Shown here piece by piece: positions 11,156-22,412 of a stretch of 64,000 bases of DNA. A model generated the notes under the pieces. The model was given only the letters and a program-made list of their open reading frames with translations, was not told the origin of the DNA and made no database searches. Both the position numbers and the translations under genes were made by a program. Source of the DNA: Brachionus manjavacas (lineage: Eukaryota > Rotifera > Eurotatoria > Ploima > Brachionidae); contig JAHQIY010000003.1 in the NCBI GenBank assembly GCA_019054805.1, positions 9,176,001-9,240,000 of the forward strand, read 5' to 3'. The stretch's first letter is position 1. Every line of letters begins with the position of its first letter.

Positions 11156-11459
11156 TTATCTAGTCTTACTCAGAATGAACAAGAGACAAGCGATTCCGCC
11201 AAAGGTCATGATATACAATCTAGCATGTTCATTTTTATGAGATTTTTCAATGCTATTTGGTAAAATTTAAAACAATTAAAGCCATTTAGATAATTTTTTA
11301 CTATTCGTCTATCTGTGCCAAGTTCTCTTTACTCAAATCACCTGAAGACATCTTTGGCCTATTCGATTTGGCCGAAAACCTTTTTGGCGTTGCCTCAAAT
11401 TTCGTCTCTTCATATTCATCACCTTGAGTTGAAAATTCATTGTTTGTTTTGCTAGGCAT
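11156..11459 (-). CDS. Small tail-anchored membrane protein (two exons)
   Basis: Exon 1 (11459-11302) starts MPSKTNNEFSTQGDEYEETK and is polar. A 49-nt intron (11301-11253, GTAAAA..AAATAG) joins in frame to exon 2 (11252-11156), giving 84 residues ending FILSKTR. One hydrophobic segment sits at the extreme C-terminus, about residues 65-80 (LYIMTFGGIACLLFIL), flanked by HARL before and SKTR after. That is the layout of a tail-anchored or single-pass small integral membrane protein of ER or mitochondria. No signal peptide is present. The joined codon across the intron (TA/C) keeps frame, and coding GC is well above the flanks. I do not recognise the family. Without the intron it reads as two unrelated ORFs of under 55 codons. 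Confidence 0.68.
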
Positions 11460-13994
11460 TTTTCATTATCAAAAATTTTTTAAAATTAATATTTAATTTT
11501 AACTTCTTTTAAATTTTTATTGTATCCTTGACAAAATTTTATTCAATTTTTTTATTAGAAAAAAAAAGTGTCTTTGTTTCAAATGAGCATCACGTATTCT
11601 GGAGGAATTTTTACGTCAAAAATGAGTCATCATTAGGCAATTGAGCCGACAAAAAATTCTTTTAAAAAACTAATTGAGTTTTTGAGTAAATAAGCTTGAG
11701 CAACTTTTTAAATCGTTTTTTATTTTCTAATTGGTAAACAAATTTTGAAAAAAAACTATCGGAAGAAAATTAGAAAGCAAAATATTGGCATTAATCAGAC
11801 TTTTAGGACCTAAATCATTCTACGGCTCTACATAGGCCATTGGAATTCAAGCATGTGCATTTTTTGTTCAAATCTAAAAGTAAAATTTAGGTTTTTAATG
11901 ATAGGCAAATAAAGTCATCGTTTAAAAAGTCCTTAGTTTGTAGGGTGTTTTGTTTGTTGACTAAGTTGGTTCATGACAGAGAGAAGCTTTGCGTCATGTT
12001 CTATTTTATGACAAGAATTAAATTATTTACTTACTAGATTTTTTAAATTAAAAAGAGCACATATAAAAGAATTGAAAACAAAAATTTTGATTATTTGAAA
12101 AAAAGACAATTTTTGATATAGTAAATTTTCATTAGATAAAAAGTTTCCAAATTTACATCTAAAGCCATGAGTAAATATCCAATTTAATTCAATTCAATGT
12201 GGGTTACTAAAAAGATGAATAATAATTAATTAGAAAAAAAGCGTTTCATCGTTAAAAATAATTTTAAAAAAATTTATGAATAAAGTGTCAGCTAAATTGA
12301 GTGATTAAAATTTAACATTAATATTTAATAATTTTTTTTGAATGAAAATTAGTCATCATTTTATTTCGCTTATTCAGATTATTTTTTCAATTTGATTAAT
12401 TAACCTATTTTTGGCAAAAGTGAGTCGATTTGACCAAAAAGCTGTTTGATCAAAATTCGAAAACTGATTAAGATAAAATTCAATTTATTTTTTAAATCAT
12501 AAAAGCCCATAAATCTTGCCAAAACAAGTTTTTTATGATATATCGGCTTTGTTTGACCAAAATTTAAATCCAATTTTTTTTAATGAATCATTACTAAATG
12601 ATTAGACAAAATAATGAAAATCATGCACACTGTAAGACCACGCATTGCTCCAACGAGTTTAAAACTAATTATTGAAGAGAAATTTTAGCCTTAAGTTATT
12701 TTCAAATCTATGAATAGTCTCCTAAAAGGTGAAAATTTTTTAATTTAAAAAATCTAGTTAGAAATGTTGGATTTTTTATTAAACATAACATAAATACAAA
12801 GCTATGTAAGCCTGACACCATTAAAAAAACATTAAATATATTTTTCTCACAAATGAATTTTTTGAAGTTTACATTTTTAAAAGTTCAAGTAATTTTTGTT
12901 AGTTTTGTGGCGAGATTTTTAAAAATTTTTAATTTTTAAATAAAAAAATATTTCCTGCATGAAATAAATATCAAAGCAGCATAGAAATTCCAAAAAATTT
13001 AAGCAAAATTATTACTTAGTTGAAAATCGAAGACTTTTAAGTTGAAACTAGAAAAAACAAAGGGACTTCTTAATTTCGAAGAAAATTTTTTAAAAGCTAG
13101 CTTTATAAAAAGTTAATCTGATTGTGTTTGTATAGGAATTTTTAATACAATTAACGAAAAAGTCAAACATGATATTCAAATTTTTGTTTAAAATACCTTT
13201 GAATCAAAAATTTTTTTGGATTAAAAAAATATTTAAGATTTTTATTTGGTTGCTTTTCAATTGTTTTTTTATCCCAAATTAAAAAAATGCAAATCCAATA
13301 AAGGAATCCCAAAAAAAGGAAATCTTATGGTTTTCTGTAACCTAGGTTTTAATTCTTATTTTTATTTACAATTTTTTGTTAATAAGATTGAGTCAATTCT
13401 AAATTTTAGCCAAAGGTTATTGCTCAATTGTTGAGTAATGTTTGTTCGGTGTCGATTATTTCAGATAACTTTTTAAGCCGGGCATATTTTAATTGTTTAC
13501 TTATTTTGCAATTTATCTTACGTTTAAATATTTTTAAGAGTTTTTTTTGCGTCATTGCGACGATTAGACGTATTTATTTCATTTTTTGAAGTGATATAAT
13601 TTTTTTCTAATGTTCCTGTTGCTTTTTTTATTAAATAAAATTTCCGCTGTAATTATTAGAAGTGAAAAACTTATATTTTATTTGTGTTTAATTTAAATAA
13701 ACGTCGACTTCCGTTCAAATTTATATTTGAATTTTTAGGGAGTAAGTTTTTTTCTTAAATTTGGATTGAAATTACAGCCGAAAAAATCAGTGAAGCTATC
13801 TAGCATTCTGACTAGGGTCTTGACGCAGATTGTCTTCAAATTTTGATTATAAATTTTAATTTGGAGAACTTTTTACTTTTAATTAGACCACAAAAATTTT
13901 GGATTGAATTTTTATTTAACCGCGAAGGTGATCAAGGAACCGAATCATCTATTTTAATTAAATTGTTTAAATTATTAAAATTTTAATTTAGAAA
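11460..13994. other. Intergenic / promoter side of the secreted precursor gene
   Basis: AT-rich with no supportable gene. Slightly GC-richer islands at 11575-11650, 11810-11880 and 11930-12000 have short open frames (for example 11818-11901, DLNHSTALHRPLEFK after an AG) but no partner exons. Immediately upstream of 13995 there are TGCGTCATTGCG and TTGACGCAG, CRE-like half-site words, at about 13549 and 13822, which may belong to the promoter or 5' UTR of the downstream gene. Confidence 0.35.
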
Positions 13995-14625
13995 ATGAAA
14001 TTAGACGAGAGTCGGCAAAATATTTCACGCAAAAATTCCATGTCAAAGCAAACAAACAATTCTGCTTTAATTGAAACAATTAGATCAGGTGGTAACAAAT
14101 TTGGAACAATAAGTTCAATCGTGAAGTTAAATAAAATGATTATTTGCTTGTTATTGTTTGCAATGTCAGTGCGCACCTTGGAAGCAAGGTTTATTGGTTA
14201 TAAAAATTTTGAAAATTTTTGCCGGTAATTTTTTATAAATATTCTATTACTTTTAAATTAGTTAAGATTTTTTTACAAGAAATTTTCCACTTCATATGGC
14301 TTGTATGGGCGCTTTTGCTGGCGGCGGAAAAAGGTCTTTCGACATGGATGCGATTCCAGTTGATGATGATCAGTCGGTTCATCACGACAAAAAGAGTCTA
14401 ATTGAACGGGTTTTGTCAGATATTGAATCTTACAAAAAAAAAAAAGATTTGAAAAAAAAATATTTAAAATTTTATAATGCAAAGCCTATGGAATATGACT
14501 ACGAATCCAATTTAATGTATCCAATCTCAGATGAATACGAAGATGAGTTGAGTATCAAGCAAAAAGTTTTACTTTTAAAATTATTAGATAGACTTTCGGA
14601 AAAATATGAAAAAGAGAAAAAATGA
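13995..14625 (+). CDS. Secreted precursor with amidation signal, candidate neuropeptide (two exons)
   Basis: Exons 13995-14188 and 14280-14625 join across a 91-nt intron (GTTTAT..ACAAG, codon AG/A), giving about 179 residues. From Met48 there is a classic signal peptide (MIICLLLFAMSVRTLEA); translation may start there, since residues 1-47 are polar. Directly after the predicted cleavage comes RNFPLHMACMGAFAGGGKR. The Gly-Lys-Arg is a prohormone-convertase plus amidation site, predicting a short peptide ending in Gly-Gly-amide. The rest (SFDMDAIPVDDDQ... to the end) is a charged spacer with KK/KKKK clusters. The peptide contains one Cys, so it would be linear or a disulfide dimer. It resembles no peptide family I can name with confidence; the Phe-Ala-Gly-Gly ending only loosely recalls calcitonin-like DH31. 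Confidence 0.72.
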
Positions 14626-15431
14626 TTTTTTATTTTTTATTTTTTTAAATATATCTATTTATGGTTCTAATTTTTATAAATTTTTTTAAATTTGTTTGAA
14701 AAATTTTAATATTCCATTTAAGAATCTGATTAATTTTAAATTTTACAGATAAATAAATTTGAATAACTAAATAATCATTTTTATTAATCTAAAGAATCAT
14801 TTTTTCGAATAATAGCATAAAAACTTTTGGCAGTGAAATCAAAATTTTATTCAAGTATTAAAAAAATTTTGATTAATTTTATGCAATAATATTATACTTG
14901 CGGCTTTTAAAAAAAAATATCTGATTTAAATAATCTACTTTTTTTTGAAAAAAACTAGTTCAATATATATTCCCCAAATTAAAAAATATAAAAATAATTT
15001 TATTTATGATACGAAAACAAGTAATAAAAATATCAATTAATGATTTTAAAAACTATTTTAATTTAAGATTAATTAATTCGGACTTCTTTTGCTTCGAGCA
15101 AAAGCATTTCTAATTTTTTCTTCAAGCTTTTCAAAGACAATATTGTTTTTTAAAAAAGAATTTTGACAGATTCGATTTCATGCCACTTTGCCATTACTTT
15201 TTTGATTTTTATAAAGATTTCAGTTAAAAAATTATTTTAAGTTAAAAAATAAATCAGAATCGACAGAAAACATTCTTCAGAATGTAATTGAAATACTTGA
15301 AATACTTTTTTTATTTATATATTTTTTTAATTAAATTTTTACGAACACTTTTTAATTCTTCATGATTTTCATTTTTACTTCTCCTAAGGGAGGCTAATTA
15401 ATATCTAAATAAATAAATAAAATAAATAATT
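14626..15431. other. Intergenic; retroelement 3' tail at 15380-15431
   Basis: Nothing is seen up to about 15280. At 15380-15431 CTTCTCCTAAGGGAGGC (CTCC/GGAG stem) precedes repeated TAAATAAA units. This has the same architecture as the other non-LTR 3' ends here but a different stem sequence, so it is probably a severely 5'-truncated insertion. Confidence 0.5.
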
Positions 15432-15449
15432 GGCCGTAATTTTGGGTCC

Positions 15450-15680
15450 TACAAAAACACTGACCCCCAGTTTTTTTTAAATTCCTGACCCCCATTTTTT
15501 TTGCAAAGCAAAAATATTTTCAAAAGTTTTAGTATATCATTTAGTTTGAATTTTTTCTTTTTTTTTTTTAAAATTAAATTAGTTTTTCTCCAAAATTTTT
15601 ATTTTTTGTGAAAAATGAATATTTTTATATTTTTAAAAACCTGACCCCCTACTGACCCGCAACTAACCCCCATTTTTCTT
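15450..15680. repeat. Spaced C-rich motif cluster (TGACCCCC)
   Basis: CTGACCCCCAGTTTTTTTT, CTGACCCCCATTTTTTTT, CTGACCCCCTACTGACCCGC and CTAACCCCCATTTTT occur within about 220 bp, separated by A/T-only DNA. The motif is conspicuous in this composition. It is not a tandem array with a fixed period and I do not know what it is. Confidence 0.6.
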
Positions 15681-15809
15681 GAAGAGAATTTAACGAGCTT
15701 TCTGAAAATATGTCTAGATTTTCTCCAAGAAGTATAGTTTTCGAGAATTTAAATGGATTTCATAATAATTGAGAAAAATTCATTTTATAATTGTATTTTT
15801 TGATATTTT

Positions 15810-16810
15810 ATGTTTAGTAGTAGTAGTAGTAATTTACTGCGACCCTTACGGGTTAAGCTCTTAAGAGCCATGGCAGTAACTTAAGTCATAACTATACGTT
15901 GTTTTGTTAACCATTCATCCAATCTTGCTTTAAAACTGTTTATCGACGGTGCATCAATAACGAACTGAGGCAAGGAATTCCATACATTTACAACTCAATT
16001 TGTTAAGAAGAAGTAGCACTGCATACAATTTCTCACATACTCTTTGACTATACACTTTGAATGACTTCTTAAGTTGTAGTTTCGACTATTTGTCTTAAAA
16101 ACATCATTACATAAGTTAATTGACTCAAACCCATATGCTATCTTGAACATTTGAATAAGATCACCTCTAGTACGCCTAGTTTCTAGATTTGTAAGATTCA
16201 AACTTTAGTCTTGTTTCGTAATCAAAACCCTTGGTAGAGGGAACTAGTCTTGTTGCTCTCCTTTGAACTTTCTCCAACACAATTATATCTTTCTTTAATT
16301 AAGGACACCATGAACTGACAGCGAACTCAAGATGTGGTCTTACAAGCGACGTATATAGTAGCCTCAATGTTTCAATGTTTAACGTGGTAAAACTTTTAAC
16401 TAACATACCTATATACGGTTACCGCGGGCAGCGCTATAATTTACTTGATTAGCCCACTTTAAGTCATTTTGAACATAAATTCCAAGATCTTTTTCCAAAA
16501 TAGATTTTGACATAAATTGTGTACCATATTTGTTAAAAATCGAGTAATCAAAATTCGGATTATTGCGTCCAACGTGCATAACTTTACATTTTTCAATGTT
16601 TAAATCAATAGACCATGTAATTGACCAACTTGAAATAAAATCAATGTCTCTTTGGAGTGTTAAATTATCTTTAAGATCTCTAATAATCGACATGACTTTT
16701 GTATCATCAGCATATTTTTCATTTTTGTTGATCAACTCGTATGACAGATCATTAATAAAAATTAAGAACAGTATCGGGCCCAAAACGGATCCTTGTGGAA
16801 CGTTTTATTA
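15810..16810 (-). pseudogene. 5'-truncated non-LTR retrotransposon, RT to 3' end
   Basis: The minus strand starts abruptly at NVPQGSVLGPILFLIFINDL (the PQGSVLGP motif) and continues with KYADDTKVM (catalytic YADD) and IDLNIEKCKVMHVGRNN. Next are KDLGIYVQNDLKWANQVNYS, the LVRPHLEFAVSSWCP block, TRRTRGDLIQMFKIAYG and finally WNSLPQFVIDAPSINSFKAR. This is a full C-terminal series for a CR1/L2-like element, with a few stops and frameshifts. The 3' end has two stems (GCTCTTAAGAGC and ACCCTTACGGGT) followed by an (ACT)n microsatellite at 15813-15831. It is one of the better preserved relics here. Confidence 0.85.
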
Positions 16811-16959
16811 AGAAATTTTTTAAATTTTTTAACAAAAATTACTATTGATTAATAACAATTAATTTAATTAAAAATATAGTCTATGTATTAAATTTTTAAT
16901 TACGTAAAAACTGATAAACTTAAATGAGGCGAAATTTTTCAAATGGTCTTTCAAATTTT

Positions 16960-17115
16960 AGAAGCTGTTGAACCGACAAAAAATGAGGTCGTCCAACTAA
17001 TCTTAAGGCTAATGATGAACTAAATAATACTGAAGAAACCCAAGTTAAAAAAAAGAGGTGGTCGACCACCAAAGACCAAGTCAGCTTTGATTAAGTTATG
17101 TTTTTTTATGCTATA
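16960..17115 (+). pseudogene. AT-hook-bearing transposon scrap
   Basis: Two adjacent frames read GRPTNLKANDELNNTEETQV and KKKRGGRPPKTKSALIK, separated by a shift in a run of A. GGRPPK is an AT-hook core. A similar piece (RGRGRPKK) ends the relic at 62.1 kb, so both may be the same element type. Confidence 0.35.
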
Positions 17116-17438
17116 GTTTTTTTTATAGTTAACTTATTTTATTATATGCGAGACTAATTTTTATATGCTATATTGACTGAATCTTTATAGTTTATTAAAT
17201 TTTTTTGTGTATATGCGTTAAATATATTTTTCCTAATTTTACGTAAAAATAGCAAAGTTTTCTCAAAAAAATTATTTTAAAAGTCAAATTTTTTAAATTA
17301 GACTAAAATTAAAGTTGAATGAGCTTGAAATTTTCTTTAATAATTTTAGATCAGAATCAATAATATTGAATGATCATTTTTTATAATGAGAATGCATTAC
17401 TGAATTAAGAATTTGAATTAAGAACTTTTTTCTTGAAC

Positions 17439-17489
17439 AAATTAGAAAATTTACTTTAAAAATTATTTTTAAAGTAAATTTTCTAATTT
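17439..17489. repeat. Perfect 22-bp inverted repeat (hairpin)
   Basis: Arms at 17439-17460 and 17468-17489 are exact complements (AAATTAGAAAATTTACTTTA...), with a 7-nt loop. An additional direct repeat, GAATTAAGAACTTTTTTCTT, occurs at about 17415 just before it and again at about 18157. Confidence 0.75.
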
Positions 17490-17869
17490 GAGTTTCTTTC
17501 GTTTGCTTCAAGATTTATAAAACATTTAAAAAAGATTTAAGCTAGTTAAAGAATTTCATCGTGGTAAACTGAAGTTCCAAATCAACTGTAAATTTAAAAT
17601 CAAATTAGAAATTCAAATTAAGAAAAAATTAAATACCTGTTTAATGTTTGTCCAGAAATTAATCTTTTTGGTTTGAAATGAGAAGTAGAGCATTGTGAAG
17701 TTTCGTTCATAAAAATCAGTTCAAAATCTTAAATTCGTATATATTTTGAATGGAATGAAGTGATAAAATAAAAATTTAGCACATGATGTAACAAAAAATG
17801 TTACAGGACTTGCTCAAAAAAAAACAAAAAAAAATTCCAATTAACCAATTATTGATTTTCCAAAAAAAA

Positions 17870-18765
17870 CTAAATGAATGTTAAGTTGGTTTTGAAATAA
17901 AAAATTTCGAAATTTAAAATTAAACACTTAAAAAAATTAAGAGTGAGAGCCTCAAGACCATATTTGAATTTTAAAATATTGCAAATAAAACTTCTTTTTT
18001 TAAAAGACAAATAAATTGTCTTAAATTCGATTGATTTTAAAAGTCGATGATTAATTAAAAGAAAACTTTCAGAATTTATTTTCAAGGTGTAACAACTTTT
18101 GTTACACATTTTTACATATTTTACAGGAGCAAATTTTTTTCATTCATCGAAAAATTTGAATTAAGAACTTTTTTCTTGAACTTTTTGAACTTTTTGAACA
18201 AAACTTCACAATGCTAGAAGTAGACTAAAAATAACTACTTGATAAATAATTAAAGATTTTCTATTGAATCAAAAAATTACATAAAATTTAACGAGACTCA
18301 CTTTTCTACATCTTACCGCATAACTCAAGATATTAACTTGAGAAATAATACGAAAAGAAGTTGGCTCTAAATTTTTGATATATCTTAGAAAATAAATGAA
18401 AAAAAAATACAAATATAATTTTGAGCCTTCTTTAAAAAAACCTTTTGATTCTTGTAAGACAAACAAACAAAATTAAGTTCGTTTTCGAAATAAAAATTTA
18501 AAAAAGTAGAAGTAGTATAGTTTTTCTGCGACAAGTCTAAAACCCTTATAGAACAATACAAATTATATTTGGTTGTTATAAAATGAAAATTCAAATTTTG
18601 ATTTTGCAGGTCCAAATTGTCCTTTTGAAAAACAATTTGTCAAATTTGTGTAGTGTCTTAAACCAAACATTTGTCTAATTAAGTTGTTTGGAATTTATTT
18701 ATTGAATCCTTTGTGGTCGAATTAAGAGTGAGAGCCTCAAGACCATATTTGAATTTAGATAAACA
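17870..18765 (-). pseudogene. RT relic with duplicated KYGLEALTLN block
   Basis: The minus strand contains FKYGLEALTLN twice, at about 17930-17970 and 18722-18757. The second copy is followed by STTKDSINKIPNNLIRQMFG, the thumb/connection block of an RTE-type RT. The same block reappears on the plus strand at 63.1 kb. A longer frame at 18385-18615 (NFHFITTKYNLYCSIRVLDL) lies between. I read this as two stacked copies or one partial duplication. It is non-functional. Confidence 0.55.
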
Positions 18766-18957
18766 ATATGTTGTGTATATAAATGATTTGAATTTTGGTG
18801 AAGAGGTTAGACTTTAACAGATTCCTTAGACACTTTGCAATTTGATAAGCTACATTAGATCAAATGAAAATTATTATTTTCAACTTAGATTTATTTTTTT
18901 AACTAAAAAAAAATAATTCTATTCAAACATAAGAATAATATCTTACAAATTTAACTA

Positions 18958-20016
18958 CAGTCAAGTCTCGATAATCCGGATACACTTTAGTCCGAATAAT
19001 TCGATAACCGAACTCTTTCCCATATCTTTACATTTTTTTTTTCGGTTTAATTTGACATCCGAACAAAAAAACTCGGGTTTGTTGTCAATGTATTCAGTAA
19101 AAAAAAAATATTTTAACTTGAATTTTAGTCTCTAAGTTTTTTTTTGTACGTATATTAACATAATTTTTGTTTAAATTAGCGTCTTTCTTTGTTTTTTTAT
19201 TATTGAAAAAAAAATGAAACAAATATCGAATAATCCAAGAAGGTCGAAAAATGGACTTAATAATGATTCAAAAAATGATATCTATAGATATCATAGAGAT
19301 AAACTTAAAAGATGCACTATATATGGTAAGGAATGCCTGGAATCAAGTAAGTTGGGATTGTATCTTAAACTGTTGTCGAAAATGCGATATAATTAGTCAG
19401 CGTATAGAACCAAAACCAAAACCTGATGCTGTTGTTAAACAAAAAATCGTTGAGCTTGAAATAGATTAAATGCTAAATCGACTACGTAAAAGGTATTACA
19501 ATTATGTATGTAAGGTTCAGGAGTTTATAACAGCCGATAATTAAGAGCCTACAGGTGAAAGCTTATCAGACACCGACATCATTGAAATGGTAAGAAAGTC
19601 CCCAGAATGTGAGTTAGAAGATAATGTAACAGAAGCTGATCAAATACAAGAGGAGGTTGTTAAAGTTGGATCTAAAGAGGCTTATGAAACCTATGAAAAT
19701 TTTTGTTTGTTTATGAAACAATCATCTTTGATGAATGACAAAGATGCTGATTGTATATCTTATTTTAAGTCAAGATTCATTGACGTAAAGGCATCAAGCC
19801 TAACACAATCAAGCTTGATTAATTTCTTGTCACAAAATTGAATTATTTTTTTGTCTTTTTTATTCCGATAGTTAATTTGTAATTTGTTAAATAAATAAAT
19901 AAATGTATTTTTGTATAAAACAATTTTTAATTTTGGTAAAATTGATTATCCGAATATTTTAATCCGAACAATGATTTCTTAAGGCGATTTCTATTCGGAT
20001 TAACGAGAGTTGACTG
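18958..20016. mobile_element. Internally deleted Tigger/pogo-type DNA transposon
   Basis: The ends are near-identical inverted repeats (left CAGTCAAGTCTCGATAATCC, right complemented CAGTCAACTCTCGTTAATCC), flanked by TA at 18956-18957 and 20017-20018. CAGT-starting TIRs with TA duplication are typical of pogo/Tigger. The 1059-bp length and the internal transposase remnants show an internally deleted copy that still has both termini. Confidence 0.88.
19214..19841 (+). pseudogene. Tigger/pogo transposase remnant
   Basis: The frame at 19214-19396 opens MKQISNNPRRSKNG. The overlapping frame gives DALYMVRNAWNQVSWDCILN, then the CRKCDI block, matching the C-terminal end of the DDE_1 domain in Tigger transposases (usual pattern: DAIxxVxxAWxxVxxxTIxNCWRxxG). 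The part at 19587-19841 (MVRKSPECELEDNVTEADQI...) resembles the acidic tail of such proteins. The HTH/CENP-B part and the catalytic aspartates are missing, and frames are broken. Confidence 0.75.
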
Positions 20017-20623
20017 TAACAACCTCACCCGAACAATAAAAACATAAGCTACTCCAAATCCTAAAAACTAAAAAATTTTATCCTAGTCATAAACTTTTTA
20101 ATTTTTAGATGAATAACAAGTAATTATTTTAAAAAGAGATTAATTTTAAACACATGAAATGGTGTGTTGGTAACAATTTTTTTTTGTTGAAAAAAAAAAG
20201 ATCTCTACGTGAGATAATTCAAGTTATCGAAACAATTCTAGTTTCAAGGAATTCACAAGAATTTCAACCGGCAATTCAATTATTGATGAAGAACTAAATG
20301 CTCAAGCTATTATAAAAGTAATTTTTACCTTTTTTTTGATTAAATTTTCTTTTTTTCTTTTTTAATTTTGTTTTCTGCAAGATTTTCAAATAAAACAAAT
20401 ATTATCAATTATTACATAAATAAAATTAAAAGACTGATGAACTTGAATTTTTAGAAATAAAAATTTGTAAAATAAATAAAATATATTTAAATAATAAATC
20501 ATAAAATGTAAAAATTTATTATCGTGATAATTTTTTTAAAGTTATTTTATAATTCAGCGACATTTACTAAAAAAACATAACAATATTTTACACAAGCACC
20601 TCAATTAATGAGACACTTTACAA

Positions 20624-21001
20624 CTAGACTAATTTATATGAATTAAGCAAAACCGATTCAGTTTGACTATTGATATCACAAAGTGAGTCAAAATCCTTGA
20701 ATGTGTTCTTATCACTGCCGAACAAATTTTGCGAATTATTCAGGTAATTTTTTGCAATAAACGGCTCATATTTTTTCCTAGAGACAGTTATTGCCGGTGA
20801 ATTAATTGCGGATGAGTCAGTCGAACTAATCGGATAATGAATATAATAATCGTTGGTTTTTTTCAAACATCTTTTATTTTTTTTTGCTTTTCGTTCTGCA
20901 CTTTTGAACGAATTGTCGTAGTCACTTTCTTTATTTACTGGGACTGGAAAGCGAATGCTTGTTCTATTTGCTTGCTTCGAGCCCAAACCATATGTATCCA
21001 T
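20624..21001 (-). CDS. Small uncharacterised protein, 125 residues
   Basis: A single uninterrupted frame starts MDTYGLGSKQANRTSIRFPV and ends with SVLLNSYKLV. It has a basic cluster at about 36-48 (RKAKKNKRCLKK) and is Ser/Asn-rich after that, with no signal peptide or membrane segment. GC and residue diversity are above the background, so it is probably coding and perhaps the only exon of a small gene. I recognise no domain. The opposite-strand frame through it is a shadow. Confidence 0.55.
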   Translation of the reverse strand: MDTYGLGSKQANRTSIRFPVPVNKESDYDNSFKSAERKAKKNKRCLKKTNDYYIHYPISSTDSSAINSPAITVSRKKYEPFIAKNYLNNSQNLFGSDKNTFKDFDSLCDINSQTESVLLNSYKLV

Positions 21002-21039
21002 TTTTTTAGAAACAATCTTTACAATTTAAAAAAATAAAG

Positions 21040-22410
21040 AAAATTAAAAATTTATTTTAAAAATCTTGTGTTAAAAATAAATGGAAATAAGCTTCACAAT
21101 AAAGGCTCGTTAGTCTGATCATAATAATTCGGCAGACCAACTATCAGAGAAAATTTTAAAATTTCCTTAACTAACTTTTTAATAATTTACCGCATATACT
21201 AAATTTAATAAGTCAAAAAGGTGAAAATTTCCTCATTTAAGCATTTTAATAAACATTACAGTATTGAAAATAATTTTTCAAAAAAATACGCCAAAATAAA
21301 TTTACTGTGATTTTTTTTAATTTAAATTTATCTTTTAATATTAAAGGTTTTTTAACTGTGTAAAATTTAGTAAGAAATCATCACAAGAATACGAAAACCA
21401 TTCGGAAGGGTCTTTGAATCAACCGAATTTTTTTTTCACAAGAATATTTCTTAAAAAAATGCTTTTTTTTTGAAAAATCATTATAGCATTTTTATCCAAA
21501 TAATCAGCTCTATTTGAAAGCAACTAAAAAAATAATCACTTTAATATTCTCGATTCCAGTTATTATAATCGTTGACCCCTTCGTAGATTGTAATATCAAA
21601 AAAAAATGTCATTTATTTAGGAACATGGTTTATCTAACCCAAGCACATTCAAAATTAAAAATGATCATGCAAGAATGCTAATTTTATTTAGAAAAAAGAA
21701 AAAAAAACTCAATTTAGAAAAAGATTTTGATGAAAAATCATAAAATTATCTTGTAACTAAAGCTTTTACAGCTTTGTGTTAACGCTTGGCTTTACATAGC
21801 CTCTTTTTTTTACCAAAAACTGAGCTTTTTAACTTTTAAACTAATCTGACGAAAAGTTAAATTTTTTATTTAGTACTGTTCTAATAAACTTATTTCTGAT
21901 GAAATTTATTTTATTTAATTTACACATTCAGGCTTATTTTTAATTTTTTTCTTTGTAGTTCTTCTTTTTATGCTTTGTTTCTAAATTTTAATATCTTTTC
22001 CAAACTAATAAACTATCAAAGATTTTTATTTAAAATTTTTGCCAAAATTTGTTAAAGAAAATCAAAAAAAATAAAAAAGTCAAAAATCTAAAAAAAAAAT
22101 TTTTTTTTATAATGACACTATATTTATTTAAATTTAAAAAAATTAGAAAAAGCAACTAAAATATATTTTTCCTTTAGTAAATTTTTATTTTTTACCACAT
22201 TTAAACTATGGCTATTGTATCACTGGATTTTATACCGAAATATGTTTTTTTGGCACCTTTTTTGCTATGATTTGGCAACTTTACTTTTTAGAGAAAAACT
22301 CAAAGAAATATTTTCTAATTGTAGGTTTTAAGCTAATTTCTTAAACAATTTAAATAATTTCAAAACTTATTATTTTTTTGGGAAAAATTCATCGGCAAAT
22401 TCAAATTCAT
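21040..22410. other. AT-rich intergenic, nothing recognised
   Basis: Homopolymer-rich; no coding, RNA or repeat signal that I can support. Confidence 0.5.
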
Positions 22411-22412
22411 TC

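Noticed and set aside
11118..11850. Two-exon mini gene joining MKTKVELDKG to a downstream AG site at 11817
   Set aside because: The product would be under 20 residues, the intron would span a better-supported gene on the other strand, and nothing supports it.
16563..16811. 82-codon plus-strand frame
   Set aside because: Antisense of the YADD-containing RT relic on the minus strand.
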